Notes: generated from the sequence alone by a model not told the origin. A DNA stretch of 64,000 bases from an uncultured Granulosicoccaceae bacterium (GCA_937957915.1 CALGNZ010000047.1:62001-126000), one strand, 5' to 3'; positions 46,713 through 56,168 are shown, counted from the stretch's first letter. A program made the numbers and translations.

Positions 46713-47189
46713 ATGATTCCGACTCTCGTTAAGCCAATTCGACCATCCACCGGCAGACAGGCAATACTCGCCAAACAGCGCGGTTTCAGTCTTATCGAGC
46801 TGATTGCTGTGGTTGCCATACTCGGTATTTTGGCAGCAGTAGTGGCACCCAAAATCTTCAACCAGCCTGGCAAGGCGCGGATGGCGAAGGCTAAAACTGA
46901 AATCAGCAATATACAGTCCGCACTGCAAATGTATAAGCTCGAGAATTTCAATTATCCGAGTACAGATCAAGGCCTGCAGGCATTGGTCGAGCAACCCACT
47001 GGTGATCCTGAGGCACCAAACTGGCAGGAAGGCGGCTATCTGGATCGACTGCCCAAGGATCCCTGGTCGCGTGACTACCTTTATGTCAGCCCGGGTGAAA
47101 ACGGTGATATAGACATCTACACGCTCGGCAGAGATGGGCAGACCGGTGGCGAAGGTGAGGATGCAGATATCGGTAACTGGCAGTCCTGA
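46713..47189 (+). CDS. gspG: Type II secretion major pseudopilin GspG
   Basis: A 158-residue pseudopilin. The prepilin peptidase site is in AKQRG|FSLIELIAVVAIL, giving an N-methylated helix that packs into the periplasmic pseudopilus. The globular part holds the GspG pattern AKAKTEISNIQSALQMYKLEN, TDQGLQALV and LPKDPWSRDYLYVSPGENGDIDIYTLGRDG with the calcium-loop acidic residues. ATG 46713 is chosen because a GGAG lies six bases before it; a longer frame from 46608 would add an unlikely 35-residue leader. First gene of gspGHIJKLMN. gspC, D, E, F and O are not in the window. Confidence 0.95.
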   Translation: MIPTLVKPIRPSTGRQAILAKQRGFSLIELIAVVAILGILAAVVAPKIFNQPGKARMAKAKTEISNIQSALQMYKLENFNYPSTDQGLQALVEQPTGDPEAPNWQEGGYLDRLPKDPWSRDYLYVSPGENGDIDIYTLGRDGQTGGEGEDADIGNWQS

Positions 47190-47202
47190 CCGGACACTGC
47201 CG

Positions 47203-47751
47203 ATGACTTCTGGCAGTTTTTTTCGCTGCAGTCGTGGGTTTTCGCTGCTGGAGCTTATTGTTGTAATTGCGATGATGGCCGTTTTGACATCGGTCATCGT
47301 GCCGCGGCTTAACATCGGGGGTGAAAAAGACCAAATCAAAACAGAGTCGCTCAGACTGGCTGAATTGATGCGCAGGGCGTCGGAAGAATCCATCTTCAAG
47401 ACCCGCGAACTTGGCATTCGATTCACCGATGGCGACTATCAGTTTCTGAAGCTCGATGGTGATGGGCGCAAGGGTAAGTGGGTCGCCTACGACGATAAAG
47501 TGTTTCGCAAGCGCGAATGGCCAGACAGCTTTGAAGTCGAAATCGAAGTGGATGGTGTCGCCATTGAACTGGAAGATGCGGCAGAGTTCGAGATCGATGA
47601 CAAGACTCGTCCGCATGTCATGTTTCTGTCAAACGGTGAGGTGATGCCGGACTTTCGGGTTTTGATTGATAAAGGCATACTTGACGACCGCTGGCAGGTA
47701 GCCAGCGGCGTTGAGCAACCAGTCACCGTAGGTATCGCTGAGACACTGTGA
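47203..47751 (+). CDS. gspH: Type II secretion minor pseudopilin GspH
   Basis: A 182-residue minor pseudopilin. The processing site is CSRG|FSLLELIVVIAMMAVL, with the hydrophobic helix ending at VIVPRL. LRLAELMRRASEESIFKTRELGIRFTDGDYQFLKL is the typical GspH segment. ATG 47203 lies 13 bases after gspG; earlier in-frame codons inside gspG are less likely. GspH belongs to the pseudopilus tip complex with I, J and K. Its stop overlaps the gspI start (GTGA). Confidence 0.92.
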   Translation: MTSGSFFRCSRGFSLLELIVVIAMMAVLTSVIVPRLNIGGEKDQIKTESLRLAELMRRASEESIFKTRELGIRFTDGDYQFLKLDGDGRKGKWVAYDDKVFRKREWPDSFEVEIEVDGVAIELEDAAEFEIDDKTRPHVMFLSNGEVMPDFRVLIDKGILDDRWQVASGVEQPVTVGIAETL

Positions 47752-48215
47752 AACATTTTTTTGCGAATTTCTGTCTAACAACCACATCGCGTTTGGGCCT
47801 GCAACGCAAACTACCAGCAACGCACAGCGGGTTCACCCTGGTCGAAGTTCTGGTGTCTCTGGCGATTCTGTCAATAGTGCTCGGTGCGTTGATTCAAACA
47901 GCGGGTGCCAATGCGTCAAATGCGGCCCGTTTGCGAGACCGGGCGGTGGCGGAGTGGGTGGCAAGCAACCGTCTGGCAGAGCTGCAACTGTCGCAGTCCT
48001 TTCCTGAAATCGGCAGCCGTACCGGGGACGAGGAGATGTTTGGCACCCGGTGGTTCTGGAAAACCATCGTCCAAAAGGTTGAAGACGATGATCTGCGGCG
48101 TGTGGATATTGAGGTTCGACGCATAGAAGATTCCAAAAACCCGATCATCACTATCGCCGGGTTTGTTAGCCATCCTCGCCTGACGGTTCGTAACACGTCG
48201 GACAATCAGCAGTGA
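47748..48215 (+). CDS. gspI: Type II secretion minor pseudopilin GspI
   Basis: A 155-residue minor pseudopilin. Cleavage is expected in THSG|FTLVEVLVSLAILSIVLGAL, after an unusually long leader of about 28 residues. The globular part NRLAELQLSQSFPEIGSRTGDEEMFGTRWFWK matches GspI. The start is GTG 47748, which overlaps the gspH stop. GspI nucleates the tip heterotrimer with GspJ and GspK. Confidence 0.92.
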   Translation: MKHFFANFCLTTTSRLGLQRKLPATHSGFTLVEVLVSLAILSIVLGALIQTAGANASNAARLRDRAVAEWVASNRLAELQLSQSFPEIGSRTGDEEMFGTRWFWKTIVQKVEDDDLRRVDIEVRRIEDSKNPIITIAGFVSHPRLTVRNTSDNQQ

Positions 48216-48853
48216 AAACTTACTGCAACCGGGTCAGCACGGCGCGGCAAACCGGTTTCACTCTGGTAGAATTTATTGTCGCAACTGCGGTGCTGGCAAT
48301 TATGAGTGGAGTGGCCTACGCGGGCTGGTTCAATGTCAATCGTATTGCCAATCTCAGTCAGCAAACCGTAGAGCGTTACGACAACCTTCAGCGCACCTTC
48401 TACTGGTTCAGCCAGGATTTCGAACAAATAGTGCAACGTGATTCTATTGATGAACTCGGTGGCAGGCGTAAAAGTCTTGAGGTCAGCGAAGCGGGTGAAT
48501 ATCTGATTGAGGTAACACGCGGCGGATGGGCAAATCCCGCACTCCTGCAAATGCCACCGCGCAGTGACTTACAGCGTGTCGCCTACTACATCGATTCGGA
48601 CAATCGCCTGTTGCGGCGCTACTGGTACCACGTTGATCATTTCGATGGTGCAACCTTCAAAGACCGGCTGTTGCTAACCGATATGGCGGCACTGACTTTT
48701 CGCTTTTACGATGCAAGCGGCGAATGGCAGAACCAATGGCCACCAGAGGACAATATCGATGAAGACTTTAATCTGATGCCGCTTGCTATTGAGGCGACGG
48801 TTGAATTGGAAGATATGGGGTCAGTGCGACGCCTTTTTGTACTGCCGAATTGA
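48212..48853 (+). CDS. gspJ: Type II secretion minor pseudopilin GspJ
   Basis: A 213-residue minor pseudopilin. Processing is expected in ARQTG|FTLVEFIVATAVLAIM. RYDNLQRTFYWFSQDFEQIVQRDSID, LLQMPPRSDLQRVAYYIDSDNRLLRRYW and LTFRFYDASGEWQNQWP are the GspJ pattern. The start is GTG 48212 overlapping the gspI stop. It is part of the tip complex and is followed immediately by gspK. Confidence 0.93.
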   Translation: MKTYCNRVSTARQTGFTLVEFIVATAVLAIMSGVAYAGWFNVNRIANLSQQTVERYDNLQRTFYWFSQDFEQIVQRDSIDELGGRRKSLEVSEAGEYLIEVTRGGWANPALLQMPPRSDLQRVAYYIDSDNRLLRRYWYHVDHFDGATFKDRLLLTDMAALTFRFYDASGEWQNQWPPEDNIDEDFNLMPLAIEATVELEDMGSVRRLFVLPN

Positions 48854-48854
48854 T

Positions 48855-50057
48855 ATGTTTGCACTCAGTTTCAGAGTAAGGGATACACGCGGATCGCATC
48901 TCAGCACGGCTGCTGATTTGTCCAGGGTTAACGATAACCACGCTGCGGGATTTCGGCATCGTTGTTTTGAATACTCGAGGCAACAGGGTGCCGCGCTAAT
49001 CACCACGTTGTTGATTGTTGCATTGATTACCATCACCGTAACCGCTATGACCACGCGACAGCAGTTGTCTATGCAGCGCGCCGGCAATCGTCAGGTACAA
49101 ACGCAAATGATTAATCTGGTCGGGGCCGGAGAAAAGTTTGCCATGGCAGTACTGCGGCGCGACCGAGTCGAAGGCGAGCGTAACAACTCTGACAGTACCG
49201 AAGATTTTTGGGCGCAGAGCCTGCCTCCCGTGCCTGTAGACGGAGCCACCGTGGAAGGGTGCGTAATAGATCTGCATGGCAAGTTTAATCTAAATAACCT
49301 GGTTGATATTGAGGGCAATACCAGCCCGGCCGAGTTTGAGCAGCTTAAACTACTGCTGGCAGCACTGGCGATAGACACACTAAAAGCAGAGCCGATACTC
49401 GACTGGATAGATCCTAATATCGATGCCACTGGCGCTGAAGGTGCCGAAGATGATTTTTATACCGGACAAACTCCGGCCTATCGGGCAGCGAACGGGCCGA
49501 TGGTCAGTCCAACCGAGTTACTTCTGGTCAAGGGTTTCCGGGTCATCGATGAAGGAGGTCTTGACGACTATGACACCTTGCTGCCGCACATTACTACATT
49601 ACCCACAGGCACCGCAGTCAATATTAATACTGCATCGAGTGCTGTCCTCGCGTCGCTGGCGGATTACATGAGTGAAGTATCAGATGACCTGAAGGTAGTA
49701 GATGATGGATACTGGCAAAACTTTCCAGATTGTCCTGAAGGCGGTGGGCTGCTTGACACACTGCTTAACAATGAAGGTGATGACACAGCTCCTGACGATG
49801 GGTCGGTAACTGATGAGGCGGGAGAAGATGAGCAAAATAGCTTCGTCTACGAGAATATTGAGCAGTTTAAGCAGGATGCCAAAGGTGACACTGAAGAGAA
49901 AACGATAGAAAATGCGAACATTGCGGTCACCAGTGAGCATTTTCTGTCTCGCGTGACGGTAACCAGAGATGAATCAAGCGTCACTCAGTATACGATCCTG
50001 TTTCGGGATAATACGGGTGCATTACAAACACTCAGGCGATCCCGAGGTGGATTGTAG
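48855..50057 (+). CDS. gspK: Type II secretion minor pseudopilin GspK
   Basis: A 400-residue tip pseudopilin from ATG 48855, one base after the gspJ stop. The hydrophobic helix AALITTLLIVALITITVTAM follows the site RQQG|AA, preceded by a very long leader of about 47 residues; a later start is possible but none has a better signal. The core has CVIDLHGKFNLNNLVD, LLLAALAIDTLKAEPILDWIDPN and TAVNINTASSAVLASLADY, the helix-hairpin-helix-like element. An acidic insertion (about 306-345, rich in Asp/Glu) follows GGGLLDTLLN and is not part of the GspK norm. GspK caps the pseudopilus. Confidence 0.92.
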   Translation: MFALSFRVRDTRGSHLSTAADLSRVNDNHAAGFRHRCFEYSRQQGAALITTLLIVALITITVTAMTTRQQLSMQRAGNRQVQTQMINLVGAGEKFAMAVLRRDRVEGERNNSDSTEDFWAQSLPPVPVDGATVEGCVIDLHGKFNLNNLVDIEGNTSPAEFEQLKLLLAALAIDTLKAEPILDWIDPNIDATGAEGAEDDFYTGQTPAYRAANGPMVSPTELLLVKGFRVIDEGGLDDYDTLLPHITTLPTGTAVNINTASSAVLASLADYMSEVSDDLKVVDDGYWQNFPDCPEGGGLLDTLLNNEGDDTAPDDGSVTDEAGEDEQNSFVYENIEQFKQDAKGDTEEKTIENANIAVTSEHFLSRVTVTRDESSVTQYTILFRDNTGALQTLRRSRGGL

Positions 50058-50141
50058 GGCTAACGGGTCAATCGATACTGTGTTAACGGCGAATCCGATC
50101 CCACTGAACGATCAAGCACACAACTACGGAAGTCGATAGCA

Positions 50142-51482
50142 TTGGCTCAGTATTTACTCACTTACCTGCAACGCATTGGCGACGACTATTTGCGCTGGGC
50201 GGTGTGTGACGATAAAAGCAAATCGGTAAAGGATCACGGCCACGGCGGGTTTGCGGATGCTGCCAAAGCGGCTGAACGCCGCAAAGTGGTAATGGTGATA
50301 GCTGGCACCGAAGTGCTGCTGGAAGAAGCAGCAGTGCCTACCACTAATCTTTCGAAGGCTTTGAAGGCAGTTCCCTACGCGCTTGAGGAGTTACTGGCGC
50401 AGGATATCGAAGCGTCCCACTTTGCCTTTGGCAACCGACTAAAAAATAACCACATACCGGTCGCTGTGATCGCACGCGACAGTATGGACTGGATTCTGGC
50501 GCAATGCCGACAGGCAAAACTCAATCCGCAGGAGATCATCCCCGAATCTTTGGCTCTGCCATTTCATGAAGGCCATTCCACCATCATGACCAACTCGGGA
50601 CATGCGGCTGTGCGGCTTTCGCAATCCAAAGGGTTTTCCTGCGATGTAGATATGCTGCCAATGCTGTTGGCTAATGTTGCTGAAGAGCCTGTCAACGCTG
50701 ACCTTGTTGGTGGCGATGCCAGTGCCAGCGACACGATTGTCAATGATTCATTGGCAGACACGAGCAATCAGGAAGCTCGAACGGTATCGGGTTCTAACGG
50801 CGGTAAAATCATTCATCACGCTCTGCACTTCGTTTGTGGTCGCGACGAGACTGTGCTCGATACTCTGGAGCCGGCGATTGAAATGCGCACTGAGGTTGAG
50901 TTATTCGCGCATGGACTGGCGCAATATCGATCGCGAAAGAACAGTGCAATAATCAATTTGCTGCAAAGTGGTTACGACAAAAAGGAAAGTGTTGGCAAGG
51001 CCTGGAAGCCCTGGCGAGTACCAGCGGCTATGGCCGCAACACTTTTGGCGCTTTGGGGCGGTTCAGCATATTTGCAGTACCACGAACTTGGTCTCGAAGA
51101 ACAGCGCCTGCGTGGTGAAATAGTCGGCACGTTAAAAAGCACGTTCCCGGAAATCAAGCGGCCGGAAAATGACCCTGTCAGACAAATGCGATCAAGAGTC
51201 AGGCAAGGTAAAGAAGGCGGTATCGATCATGGCAGCTTTGTGGCGATGATGTCCGCGATCGGTGCCGCGTTAACCGAGATAAAAGATCAGCCGCCCTCTG
51301 TTAAGAGTTTAAATTATCGCAGTGGCAAACTCGATATTGAGTTTGAGGCGTCGTCCAGACCAGATGTCGACAAGATTAAATCCCGGTTGGAGGTAGAGAA
51401 GAAATTGTCTGCCAATGTACTTTCGGCCAACAAGGAACGTGATCGGATCAAGGCCAGAATGCGAGTGGAGAGCAGTTCATGA
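50142..51482 (+). CDS. gspL: Type II secretion protein GspL
   Basis: A 446-residue assembly-platform protein: a cytoplasmic actin-like domain (about 1-285), one membrane helix (AAMAATLLALWGGSAYLQY, about 295-313) and a periplasmic ferredoxin-like domain. It holds the ATPase GspE at the inner membrane and pairs with GspM. VVMVIAGTEVLLEEAAVPT and KALKAVPYALEELLAQDIEASHFA are typical. A Ser/Asp-rich stretch (about 185-215) interrupts the cytoplasmic domain. The start is TTG 50142; no ATG is available in a sensible place. It overlaps gspM by four bases. Confidence 0.9.
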   Translation: MAQYLLTYLQRIGDDYLRWAVCDDKSKSVKDHGHGGFADAAKAAERRKVVMVIAGTEVLLEEAAVPTTNLSKALKAVPYALEELLAQDIEASHFAFGNRLKNNHIPVAVIARDSMDWILAQCRQAKLNPQEIIPESLALPFHEGHSTIMTNSGHAAVRLSQSKGFSCDVDMLPMLLANVAEEPVNADLVGGDASASDTIVNDSLADTSNQEARTVSGSNGGKIIHHALHFVCGRDETVLDTLEPAIEMRTEVELFAHGLAQYRSRKNSAIINLLQSGYDKKESVGKAWKPWRVPAAMAATLLALWGGSAYLQYHELGLEEQRLRGEIVGTLKSTFPEIKRPENDPVRQMRSRVRQGKEGGIDHGSFVAMMSAIGAALTEIKDQPPSVKSLNYRSGKLDIEFEASSRPDVDKIKSRLEVEKKLSANVLSANKERDRIKARMRVESSS

Positions 51483-51961
51483 GCGTTCAAAACTGGTATG
51501 CAAACCAGACGCCCCGCGAGCAGGTAATTGTGGCGCTGGTGGCGATAGTTGCGGTTGGTGCTCTATTATATTTACTGGTATTTGATCCACTGACCACCGG
51601 TATTGCAAAGCGCCAGTCGTCCATCGCAGCACAGCAGGAAGATCTGCAATGGATGAAACAGCAAGCTGCGTTACTAAAACGTCGAGGGCCGAATGGTACT
51701 ACCCGACAACCGCTGAACAAACCTCCCTATTTGTTGCTTGATGAAGCGATCTCGGTGGCGAAAATTAAACAGCCCGACCGGGTAACACCAGACGGTGGAC
51801 AGGGTGCCAAGGCACAGTTCTCCAGTGTCGAGTTTGATAAATTGCTACAGGTGCTCGGCGGACTGGAACAAACATACGGCTTGAGCGTCAAGACAATGAA
51901 TGTCAGCAAAAAGGATGAAGGGCTGGTCAGTGTACGTCTGAGTCTGGAGGTTGATCAGTGA
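51479..51961 (+). CDS. gspM: Type II secretion protein GspM
   Basis: A 160-residue inner-membrane protein: a short cytoplasmic N-terminus (NWYANQTPREQVIVAL), one membrane helix (about 16-37) and a periplasmic ferredoxin-like domain ending LVSVRLSLEVDQ. It is the partner of GspL. The stop overlaps gspN by four bases. Weak sequence conservation is normal for the family; position fixes the call. Confidence 0.88.
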   Translation: MSVQNWYANQTPREQVIVALVAIVAVGALLYLLVFDPLTTGIAKRQSSIAAQQEDLQWMKQQAALLKRRGPNGTTRQPLNKPPYLLLDEAISVAKIKQPDRVTPDGGQGAKAQFSSVEFDKLLQVLGGLEQTYGLSVKTMNVSKKDEGLVSVRLSLEVDQ

Positions 51962-52728
51962 AAGTCATTGGATATTTATTCTTATTCCTGATTGCCTTTG
52001 CTGTCACCATAATCTGGAAGTTTCCGGCTGCCGGCGTATTGCCTCACGTTAATACCCATCCGATAAAAATAGCCGGCGTGAATGGCACTGTGTGGAGTGG
52101 TACGGCCGCGGCAGTACAGGCGCCAGCACCCGCTGTACCGGTGAGCAATCTGCAGTGGCGGTTCAAACCCGAACGTCTATTGTCTGGCAACGCAGCTGCC
52201 AGACTCAACTTTGAAGTGTTGGGCGGTGAGGGTGCAGCCGATGTTTTCCGCAATCTGGCGGGCAATATGACAGTGCAGGACGGCAGCCTGAACGTGCCGG
52301 CAAAAAATCTCGAACAGTTTCTGCCTTTGCCTGTCGCAGAATTCGGAGGTAATGTGCTTGCCGATATCATTAAGCTCGAAATTGAAAATGATTTGTTAAA
52401 GAGCACACGCGGTTCGGTGGTCTGGCGCCAGGCTTCGGTGGCCGGTGCGGTGAATGCGCAACTTGGGCAGGTGGTGCTGGATGTGGTTCCGGAGGGTCAG
52501 GGTGACCAATTGCTGCACAAGGGCAAATTAACCAACAAGGATGGACAGCTTGATATCACTGGTGACTTTCAACTCGATCAGGTTGGTAACTATCGTGCCG
52601 ATGTGCGCCTCAAACCCAACAATACGACACCACCCGAGTTAAACGGCATGCTTGGAATGGTTGGCAAGCGTGCGAGTGACGGGAGCTATAGAATTCGCAA
52701 TAACGGAAACATTCGAGAGCTGATGTGA
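51958..52728 (+). CDS. gspN: Type II secretion protein GspN
   Basis: A 256-residue inner-membrane-anchored periplasmic protein with an N-terminal helix (about 5-22) and a beta-rich domain: IKIAGVNGTVWSGTAAAVQ, LQWRFKPERLLSGNAAARLNFEV and an ending that gives GNYRADVRLKP. GspN is an accessory T2SS protein, absent from some systems, of unclear role. The last gene of the run; a 7-bp dyad (52800-52820) downstream may mark the operon end. Confidence 0.88.
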   Translation: MKVIGYLFLFLIAFAVTIIWKFPAAGVLPHVNTHPIKIAGVNGTVWSGTAAAVQAPAPAVPVSNLQWRFKPERLLSGNAAARLNFEVLGGEGAADVFRNLAGNMTVQDGSLNVPAKNLEQFLPLPVAEFGGNVLADIIKLEIENDLLKSTRGSVVWRQASVAGAVNAQLGQVVLDVVPEGQGDQLLHKGKLTNKDGQLDITGDFQLDQVGNYRADVRLKPNNTTPPELNGMLGMVGKRASDGSYRIRNNGNIRELM

Positions 52729-52981
52729 CGCAGTTTGTCAGCAATGGTTTCGACTTTGCGTGTGCTCAGGGCAAATGACTTACTATAGCAACCAAACGAC
52801 AGCTCACACGCGCTGAGCTGAACAAGCATATAAAAAGTAAAAAAGCTATGTCAGATGTATTTCCTGCTTCGCCTTTAACGTGTATTCAGTTCCGTGCAGT
52901 AACAGCGATGGTGTTTTTGCCCTCAAGCGCTGACGTTAAACATGCCGATAGTTCACGCGTAAATACATGTGGTAGCTGGCA

Positions 52982-53830
52982 ATGAGTGTCCAGTCTGCTG
53001 TGGTTGAACAGGAAGACCTGAGCGCGCTGGTCGCCAGTATCGTAAGGATTGCAGGCGATGCGGGCCTTAAAATTCTTGAGTTGTATGATTCGGCAGATCT
53101 CGATGTGTCTTCCAAACACGACAACACCCCGTTAACGAAAGCGGATCTCGCCGCCAATCAGGTGATTATCGACAAGTTGAGAGAGATCGAGCCTTCGTTT
53201 CCGATCTTGACAGAAGAGTCGTGCAGTATCCCCTTCGATGAACGCCACGAGTGGAGTACCTACTGGCTGGTTGATCCCCTGGATGGTACTCGTGAGTTTA
53301 TAAAACATAGTGGTGAGTTCAGCGTTAATATAGCGCTGATCGACAAAGGCTCACCAATATTGGGCGTCGTACATGCGCCGGTGCTGGATGTCACTTACTG
53401 GGCCTGCCGTGGATATGGTGCGTGGAAGCAACATGCGGGCAAACCACCGGTCAGTATCAAGGTCAGAAAGGCGTCGGAGAGCTGCGTCACGGTCACCCGA
53501 AGCAGTGCACCGTTAACCGGCGGACCCTTACAGCGCTTTTTAAATAAACTTGGCCAATACAAAATTGTATCGATGGGCAGTGCTTTGAAGTCCTGTTTAG
53601 TGGCAGAAGGGTCGGCAGATCTGTATGCGAAACTGGGCCCAACCTGCGAATGGGACACCGGCGCCGCGCAGTGTATTGTTGAAGAAGCTGGCGGCCATGT
53701 GACCGATACGCAAATGAATGATTTACGCTACAACACCAAAGATTCCCTGCTCAATCCACATTTTTTCGTCTTCGGTGCCGGCGATCGTAACTGGTCTGAT
53801 TATCTCGAAAGCGACGCTCAGGATTCCTGA
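52982..53830 (+). CDS. cysQ: 3'(2'),5'-bisphosphate nucleotidase CysQ
   Basis: A 282-residue Mg-dependent phosphatase of the inositol-monophosphatase fold that removes PAP formed in sulfate assimilation. Metal-binding residues are in ILTEES (about 77-82), DPLDGT (98-103) and WDTGAAQCIVEEAGG (about 223-237), the standard set. Start ATG 52982. A single gene between the T2SS operon and a small SnoaL-like gene; no cys genes adjoin it. Confidence 0.95.
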   Translation: MSVQSAVVEQEDLSALVASIVRIAGDAGLKILELYDSADLDVSSKHDNTPLTKADLAANQVIIDKLREIEPSFPILTEESCSIPFDERHEWSTYWLVDPLDGTREFIKHSGEFSVNIALIDKGSPILGVVHAPVLDVTYWACRGYGAWKQHAGKPPVSIKVRKASESCVTVTRSSAPLTGGPLQRFLNKLGQYKIVSMGSALKSCLVAEGSADLYAKLGPTCEWDTGAAQCIVEEAGGHVTDTQMNDLRYNTKDSLLNPHFFVFGAGDRNWSDYLESDAQDS

Positions 53831-54104
53831 CTCAACATCTGGCGTTTGCAGCCTGGCGCGAAATGGGCCTGCTCACAGTAAACTGATGTAGTTTATTGGG
53901 CTTGTGCACTGGCCACAGCTTGCTCGCCGGGTTAGGGTAGCGGACTGTGGAATGCTGTCGCGCATTTGGTTTCGGCGTGATAGTCCCCTGAACAATTCTG
54001 ATCCTGCTTATTATCCGGCGATTTGTGTGGCGCTGAATCGCCTGGTCCGGGTGCAAAAGCTTTTCATCAGCCGCAAACTATCTGTTGGATCTTTGGGAGT
54101 ATTT

Positions 54105-54539
54105 ATGAGTTACGCCAAATACGGCACTGCCAGAGAGGCAGAAGAAGCCTTTTATCGTGCAATTGAGCAGGCGGACCTTGCCGCCATGATGTCTGTTTGG
54201 TCAGACGACGACGCAACCATTTGCATACACCCCGGTGCACCGCGACTCGAAGGCAGGGATCTCATCGAAGAGAGTTGGCAGGAGATATTTGAAACCGGTC
54301 CGAATATGGAATTTTCAGTCAGTGATGAGCGAATCACGCAGGATAGCCATCTGGCTATTCACCTGGTGCGGGAGGAGATTGCCATTGGTGGCGAGTTAGT
54401 CAGCGTAATGCTGTCGACCAACATCTACCACCTTAGTGCGGGCGGTTGGCGAATGATGCTGCACCACTCATCTCCGGAACCCGAACTGATGCTCGACGAG
54501 TTGGATATGCCGAGCGAAGAGCCGCTGGTATTACATTAA
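54105..54539 (+). CDS. SnoaL-like / nuclear transport factor 2-fold protein
   Basis: A 144-residue protein starting at ATG 54105, which has a GGGAG site; the long upstream extension of the frame lacks one. A helix (REAEEAFYRAIEQADLAAMMSVWSDD) followed by DATICIHPGAPRLEGRDLIEESWQEIF and beta strands ending GGWRMMLHHSSP is the DUF4440/SnoaL pattern, a small cone-shaped fold used as an enzyme or binding domain. The His in ICIHPG and in LHHSSP line the pocket. Function unknown. The 339 bases after it are A+T-rich and hold no gene. Confidence 0.85.
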   Translation: MSYAKYGTAREAEEAFYRAIEQADLAAMMSVWSDDDATICIHPGAPRLEGRDLIEESWQEIFETGPNMEFSVSDERITQDSHLAIHLVREEIAIGGELVSVMLSTNIYHLSAGGWRMMLHHSSPEPELMLDELDMPSEEPLVLH

Positions 54540-54878
54540 GCAGCTCACTGAACAGACCGTCAGATGTGGTCGATTAGCGCTTGCCAGCTTTTTTGATGAC
54601 CCACCGGGTTTAGCTAAAAACAACTGGCGTGACCTGCAATAGGTTTCACAAAATTTACAATTGCATTTATACCGCAGTTGGAAAAATCATGGTTTGAATT
54701 CACTAAACATTTGTATTTAAAAGATTTATTGGCAATAATCTGCTGCGTGGTTTCGTTTTTCCTAATTGGTAACATGTTGTAAAAATCCCGTCTGGTTCGA
54801 AGACTAACCGAACCCGAATAGCTTCTAATGCGAGCAATTACATTAGAGTCGCGACAAAGGTCGACGAGGATTCTGCCC
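54540..54878. other. A+T-rich intergenic region upstream of TSP3 protein
   Basis: This stretch of 339 bases separates the SnoaL-like gene from the TSP3 gene and is visibly richer in A and T than its surroundings, as expected for a regulated promoter region. GGTTCG and CGAACC near 54796-54817 form a 6-bp dyad with a 9-base spacer. No sigma-70 hexamer pair at good spacing was found. Confidence 0.3.
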
Positions 54879-56168
54879 GTGAAAAATTTTGCTCTCAATG
54901 CCACATCCATGGCGATTACAACCGCGCTGGTCAGCACGCTGGCCGCGCCGGTCTATGCCGCCCCAAACAATCCGCCATCCTTTGCGGCGGGCACTGTGCC
55001 TGCGGCTTCAGCGTGTGACGGTGAAATCAGACTGACCGGATGGGCAGTTGATGTTACTGATGGAGATGGCGAGACATCAGGTCTCAGCTTCCGTATGACC
55101 GGCGTTACCAATCCGGATATTTTTATTCAATACCCGTTTGTGAGCTGGCCTTCGCTGACTCTTAGCTACCGTCTTAAGCCGGGTACCCCGGCGGGTGTGA
55201 GCTCACATGTGACCGCAATTCTGCGTGACACTTCCGGCACCGGCCAGGGGGGATCAGATACCTCCGAACCGGTGACCTGGACCATCGTTACAGCCGGCTG
55301 TGTCGATGTGGATCTGGATGGAATTGACGACTCGATTGATCCTGAAATTCTGTTTATCGATACTGATGGTGACGGATTGCACGATAACGTCGATCCGGAT
55401 GATGATAACGATGGACTGTCCGATCGCGAAGAGGGCAACGGCCTTATCGATACTGACGGTGATGGCATTCCTGACTCAATCGATACCGATTCAGACAACG
55501 ACGGTATTGCTGACGCTGACGAGAATGGCGACTCGGACGGTGATGGTATTCCGGACTCGCAAGAGCCAAACGACTCTGACGTGACTACTGACACCGATGG
55601 CGACGGAATTACTGACGATGTGGATACTGACGACGATAACGATGGACTCAGTGACGAGCAGGAAGGCGATGGTCAAATCGATACCGACGGTGATGGTATA
55701 CCTGATTCGCGCGATCCGGATTCCGACAACGACGGAGTGCCGGATGCGCAGGAAAACGGTGACACCAACGGTGACGGGATCCTGGACTCTCAACAACCAG
55801 GTATTGATGGTAGTAACGGCAACGGCGTTGACACTGACGGCGACGGTATTCCGGATAACATAGACCCCGACGATGACAATGATGGCCTGACCGATGACCA
55901 GGAAGGTAACGGACTCGTTGATACCGATGGTGATGGTATCCCCGATTCACGGGATCCTGATTCCAACAATGACGGAATTGGTGACAACGAATCACCAGAG
56001 GTTGATCCTCAGTCGGGCATTTCAAATACGTTTGTGGAAACTGGTCTGAAAGGCGGTGGATGCAGTGTGTCCAATGGCAGTGCCTTTGACCCGATGCTGC
56101 TCTTTATGGCAATTTTCGCCGGGGTTGGGCTTTTTCGCCGAAAAAATCAACAAGTTCGCTCAAATTAG
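54879..56168 (+). CDS. Exported thrombospondin type 3 repeat protein with GGGC/TM/RRK sorting-type tail
   Basis: A 429-residue secreted protein from GTG 54879, which has a GAGGA site 8 bases upstream; an ATG at 54828 has none. Signal peptide about 1-27 (ending PVYA). A beta domain (about 28-140) with two Cys is followed by some 240 residues of calcium-binding TSP3 repeats ([19 protein letters not shown] units). The C-terminus has GGGC (392-395, Cys395), a hydrophobic segment (about [16 protein letters not shown]) and RRK. That layout matches GlyGly-CTERM and related Cys-containing sorting tails. The rhombosortase at 45884 and the T2SS genes are plausible processing and export partners. Its ligand is unknown. 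Confidence 0.85.
   Translation: MKNFALNATSMAITTALVSTLAAPVYAAPNNPPSFAAGTVPAASACDGEIRLTGWAVDVTDGDGETSGLSFRMTGVTNPDIFIQYPFVSWPSLTLSYRLKPGTPAGVSSHVTAILRDTSGTGQGGSDTSEPVTWTIVTAGCVDVDLDGIDDSIDPEILFIDTDGDGLHDNVDPDDDNDGLSDREEGNGLIDTDGDGIPDSIDTDSDNDGIADADENGDSDGDGIPDSQEPNDSDVTTDTDGDGITDDVDTDDDNDGLSDEQEGDGQIDTDGDGIPDSRDPDSDNDGVPDAQENGDTNGDGILDSQQPGIDGSNGNGVDTDGDGIPDNIDPDDDNDGLTDDQEGNGLVDTDGDGIPDSRDPDSNNDGIGDNESPEVDPQSGISNTFVETGLKGGGCSVSNGSAFDPMLLFMAIFAGVGLFRRKNQQVRSN

Noticed and set aside
55166-56025. Long minus-strand frames opposite the TSP3 repeats
   Set aside because: Low-complexity mirror of the Asp-rich repeat codons (Ser/Pro- or Arg/His-rich); no start signals.
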